Notes: generated by a model not told the origin, from the sequence alone. A DNA stretch of 64,000 nt from Variovorax terrae (GCF_022809125.1 NZ_JALGBI010000001.1:2170001-2234000); one strand, 5' to 3'; positions 45,267-53,809 are shown, counted from the first letter of the stretch. A program made the numbers and translations.

Positions 45267-46106
45267 TCAGCGCGGGTCGGTGGCCAGCAGCAGGCGCACC
45301 AGCGAGCCCAGGCTGGCCTGCAGGGCCGCGAAGCCGCCATGCGGCGCCAGTGTGTGCTCGTCCATGTAGAGCTTGCGGTTGATCTCGATCTGGATGCTGT
45401 GGCGGTGCCGCGCCGGATCGCCGTAGCGGCGCACCAGCTCTACGCCCTTGTAGGGATGGTTGTAGGCCACGTCGTAGCCCAGGCTCCGAAGATGCTCACA
45501 AATCTGTAGCGCGAGATGTCCGCTGGACGTGGACTCATCGCGGTTTCCAATCACAAAATCGGCATGCACCAGGCCCGGGAAGTCCGTCGAGTAGGCCGAC
45601 GCCACGGCCGGCATGGAATGGCAGTTGATGTGGAGGCTGTAGCCGTGCCGGGCGTGCGCGGCGTCGATCGCCTGCTGCACGGCTGCGTGGTAGGGCTGCC
45701 AGCAGCGCGCGATGCGCGACTGCACCTCGGCCACCGTGAGCCGGCGGTCGTAGAGGGGCACGCCCTCGTCGGTCATGCGCCAGATCAGGCCCTTGCCCAA
45801 CCGCACCTTGGACAGGCTCTTCGGATCGGTCTCCACCGGCCCGGGCCAGGGCTCGTCGAACAGCGTGGTGTCGATCTCGGTGATGTTCCGGTTGGCGTCG
45901 AGGTAGCTGCGCGGGAAATGCGCCTCGATCCAGGCCACGCCGAGCGCGGGCGCGAAGCTGTAGAGTTTTTCCACATGCGTGTCCTCGGCGCTGCGCAGCG
46001 CGGCCAGGTCGCAGGCGGTGGCGAAGTCGTCCGGGTAGTCGGTGCCGCTGTGCGGAGAGTCCAGCACCAGGGGCGTGCTGCCCGGCAGGTAAGTCACGTT
46101 GGGCAT
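45267..46106 (-). CDS. N-formylglutamate amidohydrolase (HutG-like)
   Basis: 279 residues from the ATG at 46106 (MPNVTYLPGSTPLVLDSPHSGTDYP). Family signatures: 'LVLDSPHSG', 'DTHVEKLY', 'FPRSYLDANRNITEID' (metal-binding), 'SLHINCHSMPA', 'DFVIGNRDESTSSGHLA', 'YNHPYKGVELVRRYGDPARHRHSIQIEINRKLYMDE'. Hydrolyses N-formylglutamate to formate and glutamate in histidine catabolism, but no hut genes are nearby; other N-formyl substrates are possible. A 19-residue stretch ending 'HLALQICEHL' is encoded by a diverged copy of the 57-bp element (45493-45549) without length change. 62 bp downstream of the purine permease on the same strand. Confidence 0.88.
   Translation of the reverse strand: MPNVTYLPGSTPLVLDSPHSGTDYPDDFATACDLAALRSAEDTHVEKLYSFAPALGVAWIEAHFPRSYLDANRNITEIDTTLFDEPWPGPVETDPKSLSKVRLGKGLIWRMTDEGVPLYDRRLTVAEVQSRIARCWQPYHAAVQQAIDAAHARHGYSLHINCHSMPAVASAYSTDFPGLVHADFVIGNRDESTSSGHLALQICEHLRSLGYDVAYNHPYKGVELVRRYGDPARHRHSIQIEINRKLYMDEHTLAPHGGFAALQASLGSLVRLLLATDPR
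45493..45549 (-). repeat. 57-bp interspersed element, copy 6 (inside the hutG-like gene; diverged)
   Basis: Coding strand runs from TGGAAACCGCGATGAGTCCA to GCGCTACAGATTTGTGAGCA. It matches the element at the AAACCG, AGTCCA and GCTACAGATT positions in exact 57-nt register, with unusual codons CTA, ATT and TGT. Confidence 0.5.
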
Positions 46107-46168
46107 GCGCCGATTGTGACGCATGCCCGGCACTCGGCGTCTCGTGGTTGATACGGAGCCGGGGCCGC

Positions 46169-47461
46169 CTATTCCGGGAAAAAGGTGTATTTCGCCAGGA
46201 ACAGCCCCGCGATGCACCAGGCCGCCGGGTGCACTTCCTTGTAGCGGCCCGTGAACAGCTTGAGGCCCGCGTAGGTGATGAAGCCGAACGACAGGCCGTT
46301 GGCGATCGAATAGGTAAACGGCATGGCCAGCGCGGTGAGCGCGGCCGGCGTGGCTTCGGTCACATCGTCCCAGGCCACGTCGAGCAGTTCGCGCAGCATC
46401 AGGCCGGCCACATAAAGCAGCGCGGGCGCCGTGGCGTAGGGCGGCACCGAGGCCGCCAGCGGCGCCACAAACAGCGTGGCCAGGAACAGCACGGCCACCG
46501 TCAGCGCTGTGAGGCCGGTGCGCCCGCCCGCCTGCACGCCCGAGGCGCTCTCCACGTAGGCGGTGGTGCTGCTGGTGCCCAGCAGCGAACCGCAGAAAAT
46601 GGCGGCGCTGTCGGCGAACAGCGCACGGCCCAGGCCCTTGTAGCGGTCGCCCTCCAGCAGGCCGGCGCGGCGCGCCACGCCCATCAGCGTGCCCGTGGCA
46701 TCGAACACCTCGACCAGCACGAACACCAGGATCACGTGCACGAAACCGGTGTGCAGCGCGCCCACGATGTCGAGTTTGAAGAAAGTGGGCTCCAGGCTCG
46801 GCGGCATGGCGAACACGCCGTTGAACTGGCTCAGGCCCAGCAGCATGCTCAGCAGCGAGACCGCGAGGATGCCGATCAGGATCGCGCCGCGCACGCGCAG
46901 CGCGTCCAGCACGGCGATCAGGAAGAAGCCGAAGATCGCCAGCAGCGCCGGCGGGGCATGCAGGTTGCCCATGCCGATCTTGGTGGCCGGATTGGCAACC
47001 ACGATGCCGGCGTTGCCCAGGGCGATGATGGCCAGGAACAGCCCGATGCCCGCGGCGATCGCGCTGCGCAGCGACTTGGGCACCCCCGCGATCAGCCAGC
47101 CTCGGATGCCCGTGACCGTGAGCACGATGAACACGCAGCCCGAGATGAACACCGCGCCCAGCGCCTGCTGCCAGGTGTAGCCCATGGCGCCGACCACGGT
47201 GAACGCGAAGAAGGCATTGAGCCCCATGCCCGGCGCCATGCCGATCGGGTAGTTGGCGACGAAGGCCATGATCACCGAGCCGATCGCCGCCGCCAGGCAG
47301 GTGGCGACGAAGACCGCGTTCTTGTCCATGCCGGTGCCCCCCAGGATGGAGGGATTGACGAAGACGATGTAGCACATCGTCAGAAAGGTGGTGAGGCCGG
47401 CCACGATCTCGGTGCGAACCGTCGTGCCATGGGCCTGCAGCTTGAAAAAGCGCTCGAACAT
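46169..47461 (-). CDS. NCS2-family purine permease (AzgA/PbuG type)
   Basis: 430 residues, start preceded by CAGGAGACAAACG. Polytopic membrane protein with 12-14 hydrophobic segments. 'TEIVAGLTTFLTMCYIVFVNPSIL', 'GMAPGMGLNAFFAFTVVG', 'VLVEVFDATGTLMGVA' and 'LGTSSTTAYVESASGVQAGGRTGLTAL' are the diagnostic motifs of the AzgA-like branch (adenine/guanine/hypoxanthine:H+ symport) rather than the UraA branch. May be co-transcribed with the downstream N-formylglutamate amidohydrolase gene. A GATAG...CTATC inverted repeat lies 97-123 bp upstream, of unknown significance. Confidence 0.92.
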   Translation of the reverse strand: MFERFFKLQAHGTTVRTEIVAGLTTFLTMCYIVFVNPSILGGTGMDKNAVFVATCLAAAIGSVIMAFVANYPIGMAPGMGLNAFFAFTVVGAMGYTWQQALGAVFISGCVFIVLTVTGIRGWLIAGVPKSLRSAIAAGIGLFLAIIALGNAGIVVANPATKIGMGNLHAPPALLAIFGFFLIAVLDALRVRGAILIGILAVSLLSMLLGLSQFNGVFAMPPSLEPTFFKLDIVGALHTGFVHVILVFVLVEVFDATGTLMGVARRAGLLEGDRYKGLGRALFADSAAIFCGSLLGTSSTTAYVESASGVQAGGRTGLTALTVAVLFLATLFVAPLAASVPPYATAPALLYVAGLMLRELLDVAWDDVTEATPAALTALAMPFTYSIANGLSFGFITYAGLKLFTGRYKEVHPAAWCIAGLFLAKYTFFPE

Positions 47462-47651
47462 GGGCGTTTGTCTCCTGAATGCGTTGTTGATGGGCCGTCG
47501 CAGCGGCCCTCTTCCGGTTTTTCAGTCGCCAAGTCTAGGAGCGGCCCTTGCCAGGCCCGATAGCGCTTTATGAATAAGGACTATCTGCAAACGCGGAAGA
47601 TGCAGGCACCAACAGGTGCAGCCCTCGAGCCTGCCTCCCGTCCCGGGGCCG

Positions 47652-48692
47652 TCACTCGCCGGCCAGCCGCGCCGTGGACGCACGCACCACGAGGTTCGGC
47701 ACCAGCACCCGCGTGGAGACGGCGAGCGTCGGCCGCCGCACATGCTCCATGAACAGCGCCGCTGCCTGCTCGCTCATCTGGTCGGTGGCAATGCGCACCG
47801 TGGTGAGCGCGGGCTCGATCAGATCGACCAGCGGCATGTCGTTGTGCCCCACCAGCGACATGCCCGCGGGCACCTCGATGCGGCGCTCGTGCAATGCATC
47901 CAGCACCCCGAGCGCGATGAGGTCATTCGCGGCGAAGATGGCCGAGGGGCGGCTGCGGCCGTCGAGCAGCCGCCGCGCCGCGGCGCGGCCTGCCTCGCGC
48001 GTGAAGGCTTCGGCCTCCACGACGGGACAGCGCTTCAACCCCAGCGTCCGGGTGAGATCGACAAAAGCCTGATGGCGCACATGCCCCGTGCTCGAAGCCG
48101 ACGGCCCCGCCACGTGCCCGATGTGCACATGGCCCAGCGCCCGCAGGTGCTCCAGCACCAGCCGCACGCTTTCGCGGTCGTCGTTGACCACGCTGGAAAA
48201 CTCGCGGTCGCCCGTGCCCCGGTTGACCAGCACCGTGGGCATCTGGCGCTCCCGCGCGGCCTGCAGCAGGGGGTCGTGGCTTTCGGCGGCCAGGATGAGC
48301 AGGCCGCTCACATGCCGTGCGGCCAGTGCCGTCACCAGGTCGCGCCGCGCCTGCGCTGCCGTGGGCGTCTGCGCCACCAGGCACAGCATGTCGTGCTGGC
48401 GCAGCGCCTGCTCCAGTCCCTGCACGATGGGGCCGAACAGCGGGTTGCTCAGGTCGGGAACGATGATCGCGGCCAGGTTGGTCTGCTTGGTGCGCAGCGA
48501 TGCCGCCACCACGTTGGGCTGGTAGCCCAGTTCCCGCGCAATGCGCTCGATCTCGGCCCTCTTCCCGCTCGACACCTTGCCGCTGATGCCACGCAGGGCA
48601 CGCGACACGGTGCCCGGGTGCACGCCGGCGGCCCTGGCAATGTCGTCGATGGTGACGGCCGGTCTGGCGGTGGAAGGGGGGCGAGGAAACAT
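47652..48692 (-). CDS. LacI-family transcriptional regulator
   Basis: 346 residues. N-terminal LacI HTH ('TIDDIARAAGVHPGTVSRALRGISGKVSSGKRAEIERIARELGY') with hinge helix 'QPNVVAASLRTKQTN', then a periplasmic-binding-like effector domain ('LAAIIVPDLSNPLFGPIVQGLEQAL', 'VLVNRGTGDREFSSVVNDD', 'AIFAANDLIALGVLDALHER', 'VGHNDMPLVDLIEPALTTVRI'). Divergent from the dioxygenase operon. The spacer holds a perfect 24-bp palindrome of LacI-operator type whose core recurs upstream of 52827, making this the probable local repressor of both. Confidence 0.93.
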   Translation of the reverse strand: MFPRPPSTARPAVTIDDIARAAGVHPGTVSRALRGISGKVSSGKRAEIERIARELGYQPNVVAASLRTKQTNLAAIIVPDLSNPLFGPIVQGLEQALRQHDMLCLVAQTPTAAQARRDLVTALAARHVSGLLILAAESHDPLLQAARERQMPTVLVNRGTGDREFSSVVNDDRESVRLVLEHLRALGHVHIGHVAGPSASSTGHVRHQAFVDLTRTLGLKRCPVVEAEAFTREAGRAAARRLLDGRSRPSAIFAANDLIALGVLDALHERRIEVPAGMSLVGHNDMPLVDLIEPALTTVRIATDQMSEQAAALFMEHVRRPTLAVSTRVLVPNLVVRASTARLAGE

Positions 48693-48800
48693 GAAAGGCC
48701 AAGTGATGAGTGATTGCGGTAACGACGGGCGAGCCTACACCATCCCCAAAAACAGGGGCTGAAAAAGCCTCTTGACCACCGCATGGATTTGGTTGTAACC

Positions 48801-48824
48801 TTAAGGGCAATCGATTGCCCTTAA
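48801..48824. promoter_or_regulatory. LacI-type operator O1 (perfect 24-bp palindrome)
   Basis: A perfect dyad centred on the CG of GGGCAATCGATTGCCC, extended by TTAA on both sides, 20 bp before the dioxygenase start. Odd-free central CG symmetry is typical of LacI/GalR operators. The 14-bp core GGCAATCGATTGCC is repeated at O2. Confidence 0.85.
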
Positions 48825-48844
48825 CTTGCCTTGAATTGCCTTTC

Positions 48845-49723
48845 ATGAAAAAACCACTGCCCGCCACCGACCCCGGCGCCCTGCTGGCCGCCGTGCTCGA
48901 GGCCAACGCCGACACCGCGAACCCGCGCCTGAAAACCATTCTGGACAGCGCCATCCGCCACCTGCACGCCTTCGCGCTGGAGGTGGACCTGACGCCCGAC
49001 GAGCTGCAGGTGGGCCTGGACTTCCTGGTGGCCGTGGGCAAGGCCACGGGCCCCGCCAAGCATGAAGGCATCCTGCTGGCCGACATCCTGGGCCTGGCCA
49101 CCCTGGTGCAGTTGCGCAGCGCGCGGAACGCCGTCAACGCGGGCGGCACCGAGCCGGCGCTGGTCGGCCCCTTCTGGCGCGCGCAGCAGCCGCTGCGCGA
49201 ACGCGGCACATGCATCGCCTCCAACGACACGCCGGGAGAGCGCCTGCGCGTGCAGGGCCGCGTCACCGGACTCGACGGCCGCCCGCTGGCCGGCGCACGA
49301 ATCGAGACCTGGCAGGCCTCGCCCAAGGGCCTGTACGAAAACCAGGACCCGGAGCAGGAAGACATGAACCTGCGCGCCCGCTTCGAAACCGATGCCGACG
49401 GCCGCTTCTGGTTCACCAGCGTGCGCCCAGCAGGCTACCCCGTGCCCATTGATGGGCCCTGCGGCGCACTGCTGGCCGCGCAGCGCCGCAAGGTGATGCG
49501 CCCGGCGCACCTGCACTTCATCGTGGCGGCCGAGGGCTACAAGGTGCTGGCCACGCAGTTCTTCGACATCGACGACCCGGCCGCGCACGAGGACGTGGTG
49601 TTCGGCGCGGTGGGCTCGCTGCTGCGCCGCTTCGAGCCCGACGGCGAGGGCGGCTGGCGGCTCGACGTGGAGCTGCGGCTGGAACCCGGCGAAACCCGCC
49701 TGCCCCACTGCCCCCTGCCCTGA
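48845..49723 (+). CDS. Intradiol ring-cleavage dioxygenase (catechol/hydroxyquinol 1,2-dioxygenase family)
   Basis: 292 residues from the ATG at 48845. N-terminal helical dimerisation domain of the catechol 1,2-dioxygenase type (about 10-105: 'FALEVDLTPDELQVGLDFLVAVG', 'GILLADILGLATLV'), then the beta-sandwich catalytic domain. Non-haem Fe(III) ligands are visible: Tyr in 'KGLYENQDP', Tyr in 'AGYPVPIDGP', and two His in 'RPAHLHFIV'. 'GPFWR', 'GRPLAGARIETWQAS' and 'FWFTSVRP' are family motifs. Cleaves a catechol or hydroxyquinol to a muconate or maleylacetate. No cycloisomerase or maleylacetate reductase is nearby. First gene of the operon under operator O1. Confidence 0.9.
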   Translation: MKKPLPATDPGALLAAVLEANADTANPRLKTILDSAIRHLHAFALEVDLTPDELQVGLDFLVAVGKATGPAKHEGILLADILGLATLVQLRSARNAVNAGGTEPALVGPFWRAQQPLRERGTCIASNDTPGERLRVQGRVTGLDGRPLAGARIETWQASPKGLYENQDPEQEDMNLRARFETDADGRFWFTSVRPAGYPVPIDGPCGALLAAQRRKVMRPAHLHFIVAAEGYKVLATQFFDIDDPAAHEDVVFGAVGSLLRRFEPDGEGGWRLDVELRLEPGETRLPHCPLP

Positions 49724-49738
49724 TTCCCAAGGAAAAAC

Positions 49739-50509
49739 ATGAACGACAGAACCTTCAGCCCGCGCGAGCGGCTCGACGGCGAAGTGGCCGTCATCACCGG
49801 CGGCCGGGGTGCCATCGGCCTGGCCACCGCGCATCGCCTGGCCGAGCGTGGCGCGCGCATCGTGCTGCTGCAGCGCGATGCGGCGGATGCCGGGGCGCAA
49901 GACCTGGCCGCGCTGCCGGGCCAGGGGCACTTCGCCCTCACCGCCTCGGTGACCGACAGCGCCTCGCTGGCCGCAGCGGCCCAGGCCGTGCAGGAGCGCG
50001 CCGGCGGCGCCTCGATGCTGGTCAATGCCGCAGGCTTCACCAAGGCCGTGCCCGCCGCTGATCTGGACGCGCTGGACGACGTGCTGATCGACAGCATCTT
50101 CGCCGTCACCTGGCGCGGCAGCTTCGCGGCGATCCGCGCGTTTGCGCCGCAGCTCAGGGCGCGCGGCGACGCGCTGGTGGTCAACATCTCTTCCATCGCC
50201 GCCTTCACCGGCCTGGGCAGCAACCTCGCCTATGCCGCCGCCAAGGCCGGCGTGGACGCCAGCACCAAGGCGCTGGCCAAGACCCTCGGCCCCGCCATCC
50301 GTGTGATGGCCGTCTCGCCCGGCGTGGTGGACACCGGCTTCGTGCCGGGCCGCAGCGCCGACTTCAACGAGCGCGTAGGCGCCACGCTGCCGCTGCGCCG
50401 CGTGGGCGTGGCGGACGACGTGGCCGCCGCCGTGCTGGCCTGCGCCACCAGCCTGCGCTATGCCACGGGCAGCATCCTGGTCGTCGATGGCGGCCGCCAC
50501 CTTGGATAG
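49739..50509 (+). CDS. Short-chain dehydrogenase/reductase
   Basis: 256 residues, AAGGAAAAAC before the ATG, 15 bp after the dioxygenase gene. Classical SDR: cofactor motif 'VAVITGGRGAIGLATAHRLAERGAR', 'LVNAAGFT' (NNAG-equivalent), catalytic Ser in 'VVNISSIAAF', 'YAAAKAG' (Tyr/Lys), and C-terminal 'GSILVVDGGRHLG'. Oxidises or reduces a hydroxyl/keto group of a pathway intermediate; NAD(H) versus NADP(H) not determined ('LLQRD' after beta2 could admit either). Confidence 0.9.
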   Translation: MNDRTFSPRERLDGEVAVITGGRGAIGLATAHRLAERGARIVLLQRDAADAGAQDLAALPGQGHFALTASVTDSASLAAAAQAVQERAGGASMLVNAAGFTKAVPAADLDALDDVLIDSIFAVTWRGSFAAIRAFAPQLRARGDALVVNISSIAAFTGLGSNLAYAAAKAGVDASTKALAKTLGPAIRVMAVSPGVVDTGFVPGRSADFNERVGATLPLRRVGVADDVAAAVLACATSLRYATGSILVVDGGRHLG

Positions 50510-50520
50510 GAACCCTCCTC

Positions 50521-51411
50521 ATGAGCCAACCCACCATCCTCACCTGCGCCGTCACCGGCAACCTCACGCGGCCCGAGCAGACGCCGCACCTGCCCATCAC
50601 CCCGGCGCAGATCGTCGATGAAAGCCTGGCCGCCGCCGAGGCAGGCGCTGCCGCCGTGCACCTGCACGTGCGCGACCCGAAGACCGGCGCGCCCTCGATG
50701 GAACTGGCGCTCTACGCCGAAGTGGTCGAGGCCCTGCGCCGCCACGCGCCGCAGCTCATCATCAACCTGACCACCGGCCCCGGAGGGCGCTTCGTGCCCA
50801 GCCGGGAAGACCCGCGCATCGCCGCACCCGGCACCACGCTGATGGCGCCCGAAAAGCGCGTGGAACACATCACCGCGCTGCGACCTGACGTGTGTTCGCT
50901 GGACCTCAACACCATGAATTCCGGCGACCAGGTGGTGATGAACACTCCCGGCAACGTGGCCCGCATGGCGCAGGCCATCCGCGCCGCGGGCGTGCTGCCC
51001 GAGTTGGAATGCTTCGACAGCGGCGACCTCGTGCTCGCGCAGAAACTCATCGGCGACGGCACGCTGGCCGGCCCCGGCCTGTTCACCTTCGTGCTGGGCG
51101 TGCGCTACGCCCTGCCCTTCTCGCCCGAATCCGTGGCCTTCGCGCGCGGGCTGCTGCCGACCGGCGCGCAGTGGTCCGCCTTTGCCGTGGGGCGCCAGGC
51201 CTTCCAGGCCGTGGCCCAGGCCTTCCTGATGGGCGGCAACGTGCGCATCGGGCTGGAAGACACGATCTATCTCGACAAAGGCCAGTTGGCCAAGTCGAAC
51301 GCCGAGCTGGTGCGCAAGGCCCGCCGCATCGTCGAAGACCTGGGCGGCCAGTTGGCCAGCCCCGCCGAAGCCCGCACGCGCTGGGGCCTGCCGCCCAGCA
51401 GCCTGCGCTGA
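50521..51411 (+). CDS. BKACE-family beta-keto acid cleavage enzyme
   Basis: 296 residues, 11 bp after the SDR gene. DUF849/BKACE TIM barrel: Zn ligands in 'AAVHLHVRDPKTGAPSM', 'LIINLTTGPGGRF', 'VCSLDLNTMN', 'PELECFDSGDLVLAQKLI', 'VRIGLEDTIYLDKGQLAKSNAELV'. Family members (for example 3-keto-5-aminohexanoate cleavage enzyme, Kce) condense a beta-keto acid with acetyl-CoA and cleave it to acetoacetate plus a CoA ester, or the reverse. Substrate varies widely between members. Here the beta-keto acid would derive from the dioxygenase/SDR steps. Confidence 0.92.
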   Translation: MSQPTILTCAVTGNLTRPEQTPHLPITPAQIVDESLAAAEAGAAAVHLHVRDPKTGAPSMELALYAEVVEALRRHAPQLIINLTTGPGGRFVPSREDPRIAAPGTTLMAPEKRVEHITALRPDVCSLDLNTMNSGDQVVMNTPGNVARMAQAIRAAGVLPELECFDSGDLVLAQKLIGDGTLAGPGLFTFVLGVRYALPFSPESVAFARGLLPTGAQWSAFAVGRQAFQAVAQAFLMGGNVRIGLEDTIYLDKGQLAKSNAELVRKARRIVEDLGGQLASPAEARTRWGLPPSSLR

Positions 51412-51443
51412 ACCTTGTTCACAACCATCTTTGAATTGACACC

Positions 51444-52427
51444 ATGACCACGCTGACCCCGGGCCGCAAGCTCATCCTGACCGAGAAAGCCGCCGAAGCC
51501 GCTGCCATTGCCCCCCTGATCAACGTCGCCAGCCTTCCCAAGGCACCGCCCGGCCATGCCGTGGTGCGCGTGAAGGCCGCCGCCGTGAACCCCAGCGACG
51601 TGAAGGCCTCGCTGGGCATGATGCCCCACGCCGTCTGGCCCCGCACGCCAGGGCGCGACTTCGCAGGCGTGGTGGTCGAAGGACCTGCCGAATGGCAAGG
51701 CGTGGAAGTCTGGGGCACGGGCGGCGACCTGGGCATGACGCGCGACGGCAGCCACGCCAGCTACCTGGTGCTGCCCGTGGATGCGCTGAGCCGCAAGCCC
51801 GCCACCGTGTCGGTCGCGGCGGCAGCCACCATCGGCGTGCCGTTCATCACCGCCTCCGAGGGCCTGCGCCGTGCCGGCCTGCGTGGCGCAGGGCAGCGCG
51901 TGCTGGTGCTGGGCGCCAACGGCAAGGTGGGCCAGGCGGCCATCCAGCTGGCCACGCGCGCGGGCGCCCAGGTGGTGGGCGTGGAACGCCAGGCCGGCCA
52001 CGCCAGCTCCGGCGTGCCCACCTACAGCGCTGCCGACCCCGATCTGGACGCCAAGCTGATGCAGGCCCTGGGCGGCCAGGGGGCCGACATTGCCTACAAC
52101 ACCGTGGGCTCGCCCTACTTCGCCACGGCCCTGAATGCCCTGGCCGTGGGCGGCACGCAGGTGCTGATCTCCACCATCGAGCGCAGCGTGCCCTTCGACA
52201 TCCTGGCCTTCTACCGCCGCAACCTGCAGATGATCGGCGTGGACAGCCTCAAGCTCGACGCGCGCCAATGCGCCGCCATCCTCGACAGCCTGCACGGCGG
52301 CTTTGAAAGCGGCGAGCTGCGCGCCTTCGACGTGGACGACAACGCCCTGCTGCCGCTGGAGGCCGCCGCCGATGCCTACCGCAAGGTGCTGGCGGGGTCG
52401 ATGGAACGCATCGTCCTGGCGCCCTGA
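51444..52427 (+). CDS. Medium-chain zinc-less alcohol dehydrogenase/quinone oxidoreductase family
   Basis: 327 residues. MDR fold: 'GHAVVRVKAAAVNPSDVKASLGMMP', 'PRTPGRDFAGVVVEGP', nucleotide motif 'VLVLGANGKVGQAAIQLATRAGAQVVGVER', 'GADIAYNTVGSPYFATALNALAVGGTQVLI'. The catalytic-zinc Cys/His set is absent, pointing to an NADPH:quinone reductase/enoyl-reductase type activity such as maleylacetate- or enone-reducing enzymes. Located 32 bp after the BKACE gene and 2 bp before the cupin gene. Confidence 0.87.
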   Translation: MTTLTPGRKLILTEKAAEAAAIAPLINVASLPKAPPGHAVVRVKAAAVNPSDVKASLGMMPHAVWPRTPGRDFAGVVVEGPAEWQGVEVWGTGGDLGMTRDGSHASYLVLPVDALSRKPATVSVAAAATIGVPFITASEGLRRAGLRGAGQRVLVLGANGKVGQAAIQLATRAGAQVVGVERQAGHASSGVPTYSAADPDLDAKLMQALGGQGADIAYNTVGSPYFATALNALAVGGTQVLISTIERSVPFDILAFYRRNLQMIGVDSLKLDARQCAAILDSLHGGFESGELRAFDVDDNALLPLEAAADAYRKVLAGSMERIVLAP

Positions 52428-52429
52428 CC

Positions 52430-52777
52430 ATGCACGTCACCCGCATCAACCAAGCGCTGCCCTACGAGGCCCCGGGCCACCAGGGCATGCACATGCGCCG
52501 CATCCAGGGCCGCGAGGCCGGCCCTGCCGACACGGTCTGGATGGGTGTCTCGATCATCGAGCCCGGCGGCGGCACCACGGCCACCGCCTCGGCGGTCGAG
52601 AAGTTCTACCTGGTTCTGGACGGCGAGCTGGAAGTCACCGCCGAGTTGGGCGACGCGAAGGAAACCGCAGTGCTCGCACGCCACGACTCCTGCCGCATCG
52701 CCCCTGGCGAATCACGCCAGTTGCACAACCGCAGCGCCCTGCCCTGCGCCGTGCTGCTGGTGATGCCCAACGCATGA
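52430..52777 (+). CDS. Cupin-domain protein
   Basis: 115 residues, start 2 bp after the preceding stop. A single small cupin barrel: 'MGVSIIEPGGGTTATASAVEKFYLVLDGELEVTAELGD' (motif 1, with a Glu but few His) and 'CRIAPGESRQLHNRSALPCAVLLVM' (motif 2, one His). The usual HxH metal pair is reduced, so metal binding is doubtful. Could be an isomerase/decarboxylase accessory or ligand sensor in this pathway; no specific activity is assignable. Confidence 0.8.
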   Translation: MHVTRINQALPYEAPGHQGMHMRRIQGREAGPADTVWMGVSIIEPGGGTTATASAVEKFYLVLDGELEVTAELGDAKETAVLARHDSCRIAPGESRQLHNRSALPCAVLLVMPNA

Positions 52778-52792
52778 TTTTTTCAACCCGAA

Positions 52793-52808
52793 AGGCAATC
52801 GATTGCCT
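52793..52808. promoter_or_regulatory. LacI-type operator O2 (perfect 16-bp palindrome)
   Basis: AGGCAATCGATTGCCT, sharing its central 14 bp with operator O1 at 48801-48824. It lies in the 49-bp gap between the cupin and Bug genes, 18 bp before the Bug start, so the transport genes can be regulated from their own site. Confidence 0.82.
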
Positions 52809-52826
52809 GACACCCAAGGAGACAGC

Positions 52827-53807
52827 ATGAACATCCACCGCAAGACCCTGCTGCAAGGGCTGGCCGCCGCCCTCCTGGCCACCGCAGTGCCCGCGTGGGC
52901 GCAAGGCGGCGCCTACCCCAGCAAGCCCATCAGCTTCATCGTGCCGTTCACGGCCGGCTCGGGCACCGACGTGATCGCGCGCCGGATCACGCCCCTGCTC
53001 GAGAAGGCACTGGGCCAGCCCATCGTGGTCGAGAACCGGCCCGGCGCGGGCGGCACCCTGGGCGCAAGCCAGGTCCTGGCCGCTGCGGCAGACGGGCACA
53101 CCGTGCTCATCCACTCCGCCGGCCACGTGGCCAATGCGGCGCTGTACCCCAAGCTCAGCTACGACACGCTGAAGGACTTCACCCCGATCGCCATGCTGGC
53201 CACGCTGCCCAACGTGCTGGTGGTGTCGCCCGGCAGCGGCATCAAGTCGGTGGCCGATTTGCTGGCACGCGCCAAGGCACAGCCCGGCAAGATGTCCTAT
53301 GCCTCGGCGGGCAACGGCAGTGCCACGCACATCAACGCCGAGAAGTTCCGCATCGCCGCGCAGGTCAATGCGCTGCACGTGCCCTACCGCGGCACGCCGC
53401 CGGCCATCACCGACGTGATCGGCGGGCAGGTGGACTGGTTCTTCTCGCCGCTGGTCAGCGCCCTGCCGCTGATCCAGGACAAGCGGCTGGTGGCGTTGGC
53501 CGTGGGCACGCCGCAGCGCTCGCCCAGCCTGCCGGATGTTCCCACCACGGTCGAGGCCGGGCTGCCGGACTCGGCCTACACCTTCTGGGTCGGCATGTTC
53601 GTGTCGGCCAAGACGCCGGCCGACGTGGCGGCGCGGCTGTCGCGCGAAACGGCCAAGGTGCTGCAGATGCCCGAGGTCAAGGCCGCCTTCGAGAAGCTGG
53701 GCGCAGATGCCTCGAGCCTGAGCCAGCCCGCGTTCGCGGAACTGGTGCGGCAGGAATACCAGTCCACCGGCGCGCTGATCCGGCAGGCCGGCATCAAGCC
53801 CGATTGA
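52827..53807 (+). CDS. Bug/TctC-family periplasmic solute receptor
   Basis: 326 residues from the ATG at 52827 (AAGGAGACAGC upstream). Signal peptide '...LLATAVPAWA-QGGAYPSKPISFIVPFTAGSGTDVIARRI'; family motifs 'IVVENRPGAGGTLGASQVLAAAADGHT', 'PGKMSYASAGNGSATHINAEKF', 'HVPYRGTPPAITDVIGGQVDWFF', 'DVPTTVEAGLP'. Probably captures the substrate of the LacI-controlled pathway. Followed after 2 bp by a second, unrelated receptor gene. Confidence 0.92.
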   Translation: MNIHRKTLLQGLAAALLATAVPAWAQGGAYPSKPISFIVPFTAGSGTDVIARRITPLLEKALGQPIVVENRPGAGGTLGASQVLAAAADGHTVLIHSAGHVANAALYPKLSYDTLKDFTPIAMLATLPNVLVVSPGSGIKSVADLLARAKAQPGKMSYASAGNGSATHINAEKFRIAAQVNALHVPYRGTPPAITDVIGGQVDWFFSPLVSALPLIQDKRLVALAVGTPQRSPSLPDVPTTVEAGLPDSAYTFWVGMFVSAKTPADVAARLSRETAKVLQMPEVKAAFEKLGADASSLSQPAFAELVRQEYQSTGALIRQAGIKPD

Positions 53808-53809
53808 TC

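Noticed and set aside
46107..47375. Open frame continuing upstream of the hutG-like gene through the permease gene, as if a 700-residue fusion
   Set aside because: The upstream part is the permease gene in a wrong frame (low-complexity Arg/Gly/His); the true permease frame has clear NCS2 motifs and its own start and Shine-Dalgarno.
47557..47583. GATAG...CTATC inverted repeat upstream of the purine permease
   Set aside because: Only 5-bp arms with a 17-nt gap; no similarity to a PurR-type or purine riboswitch structure that I could trace.
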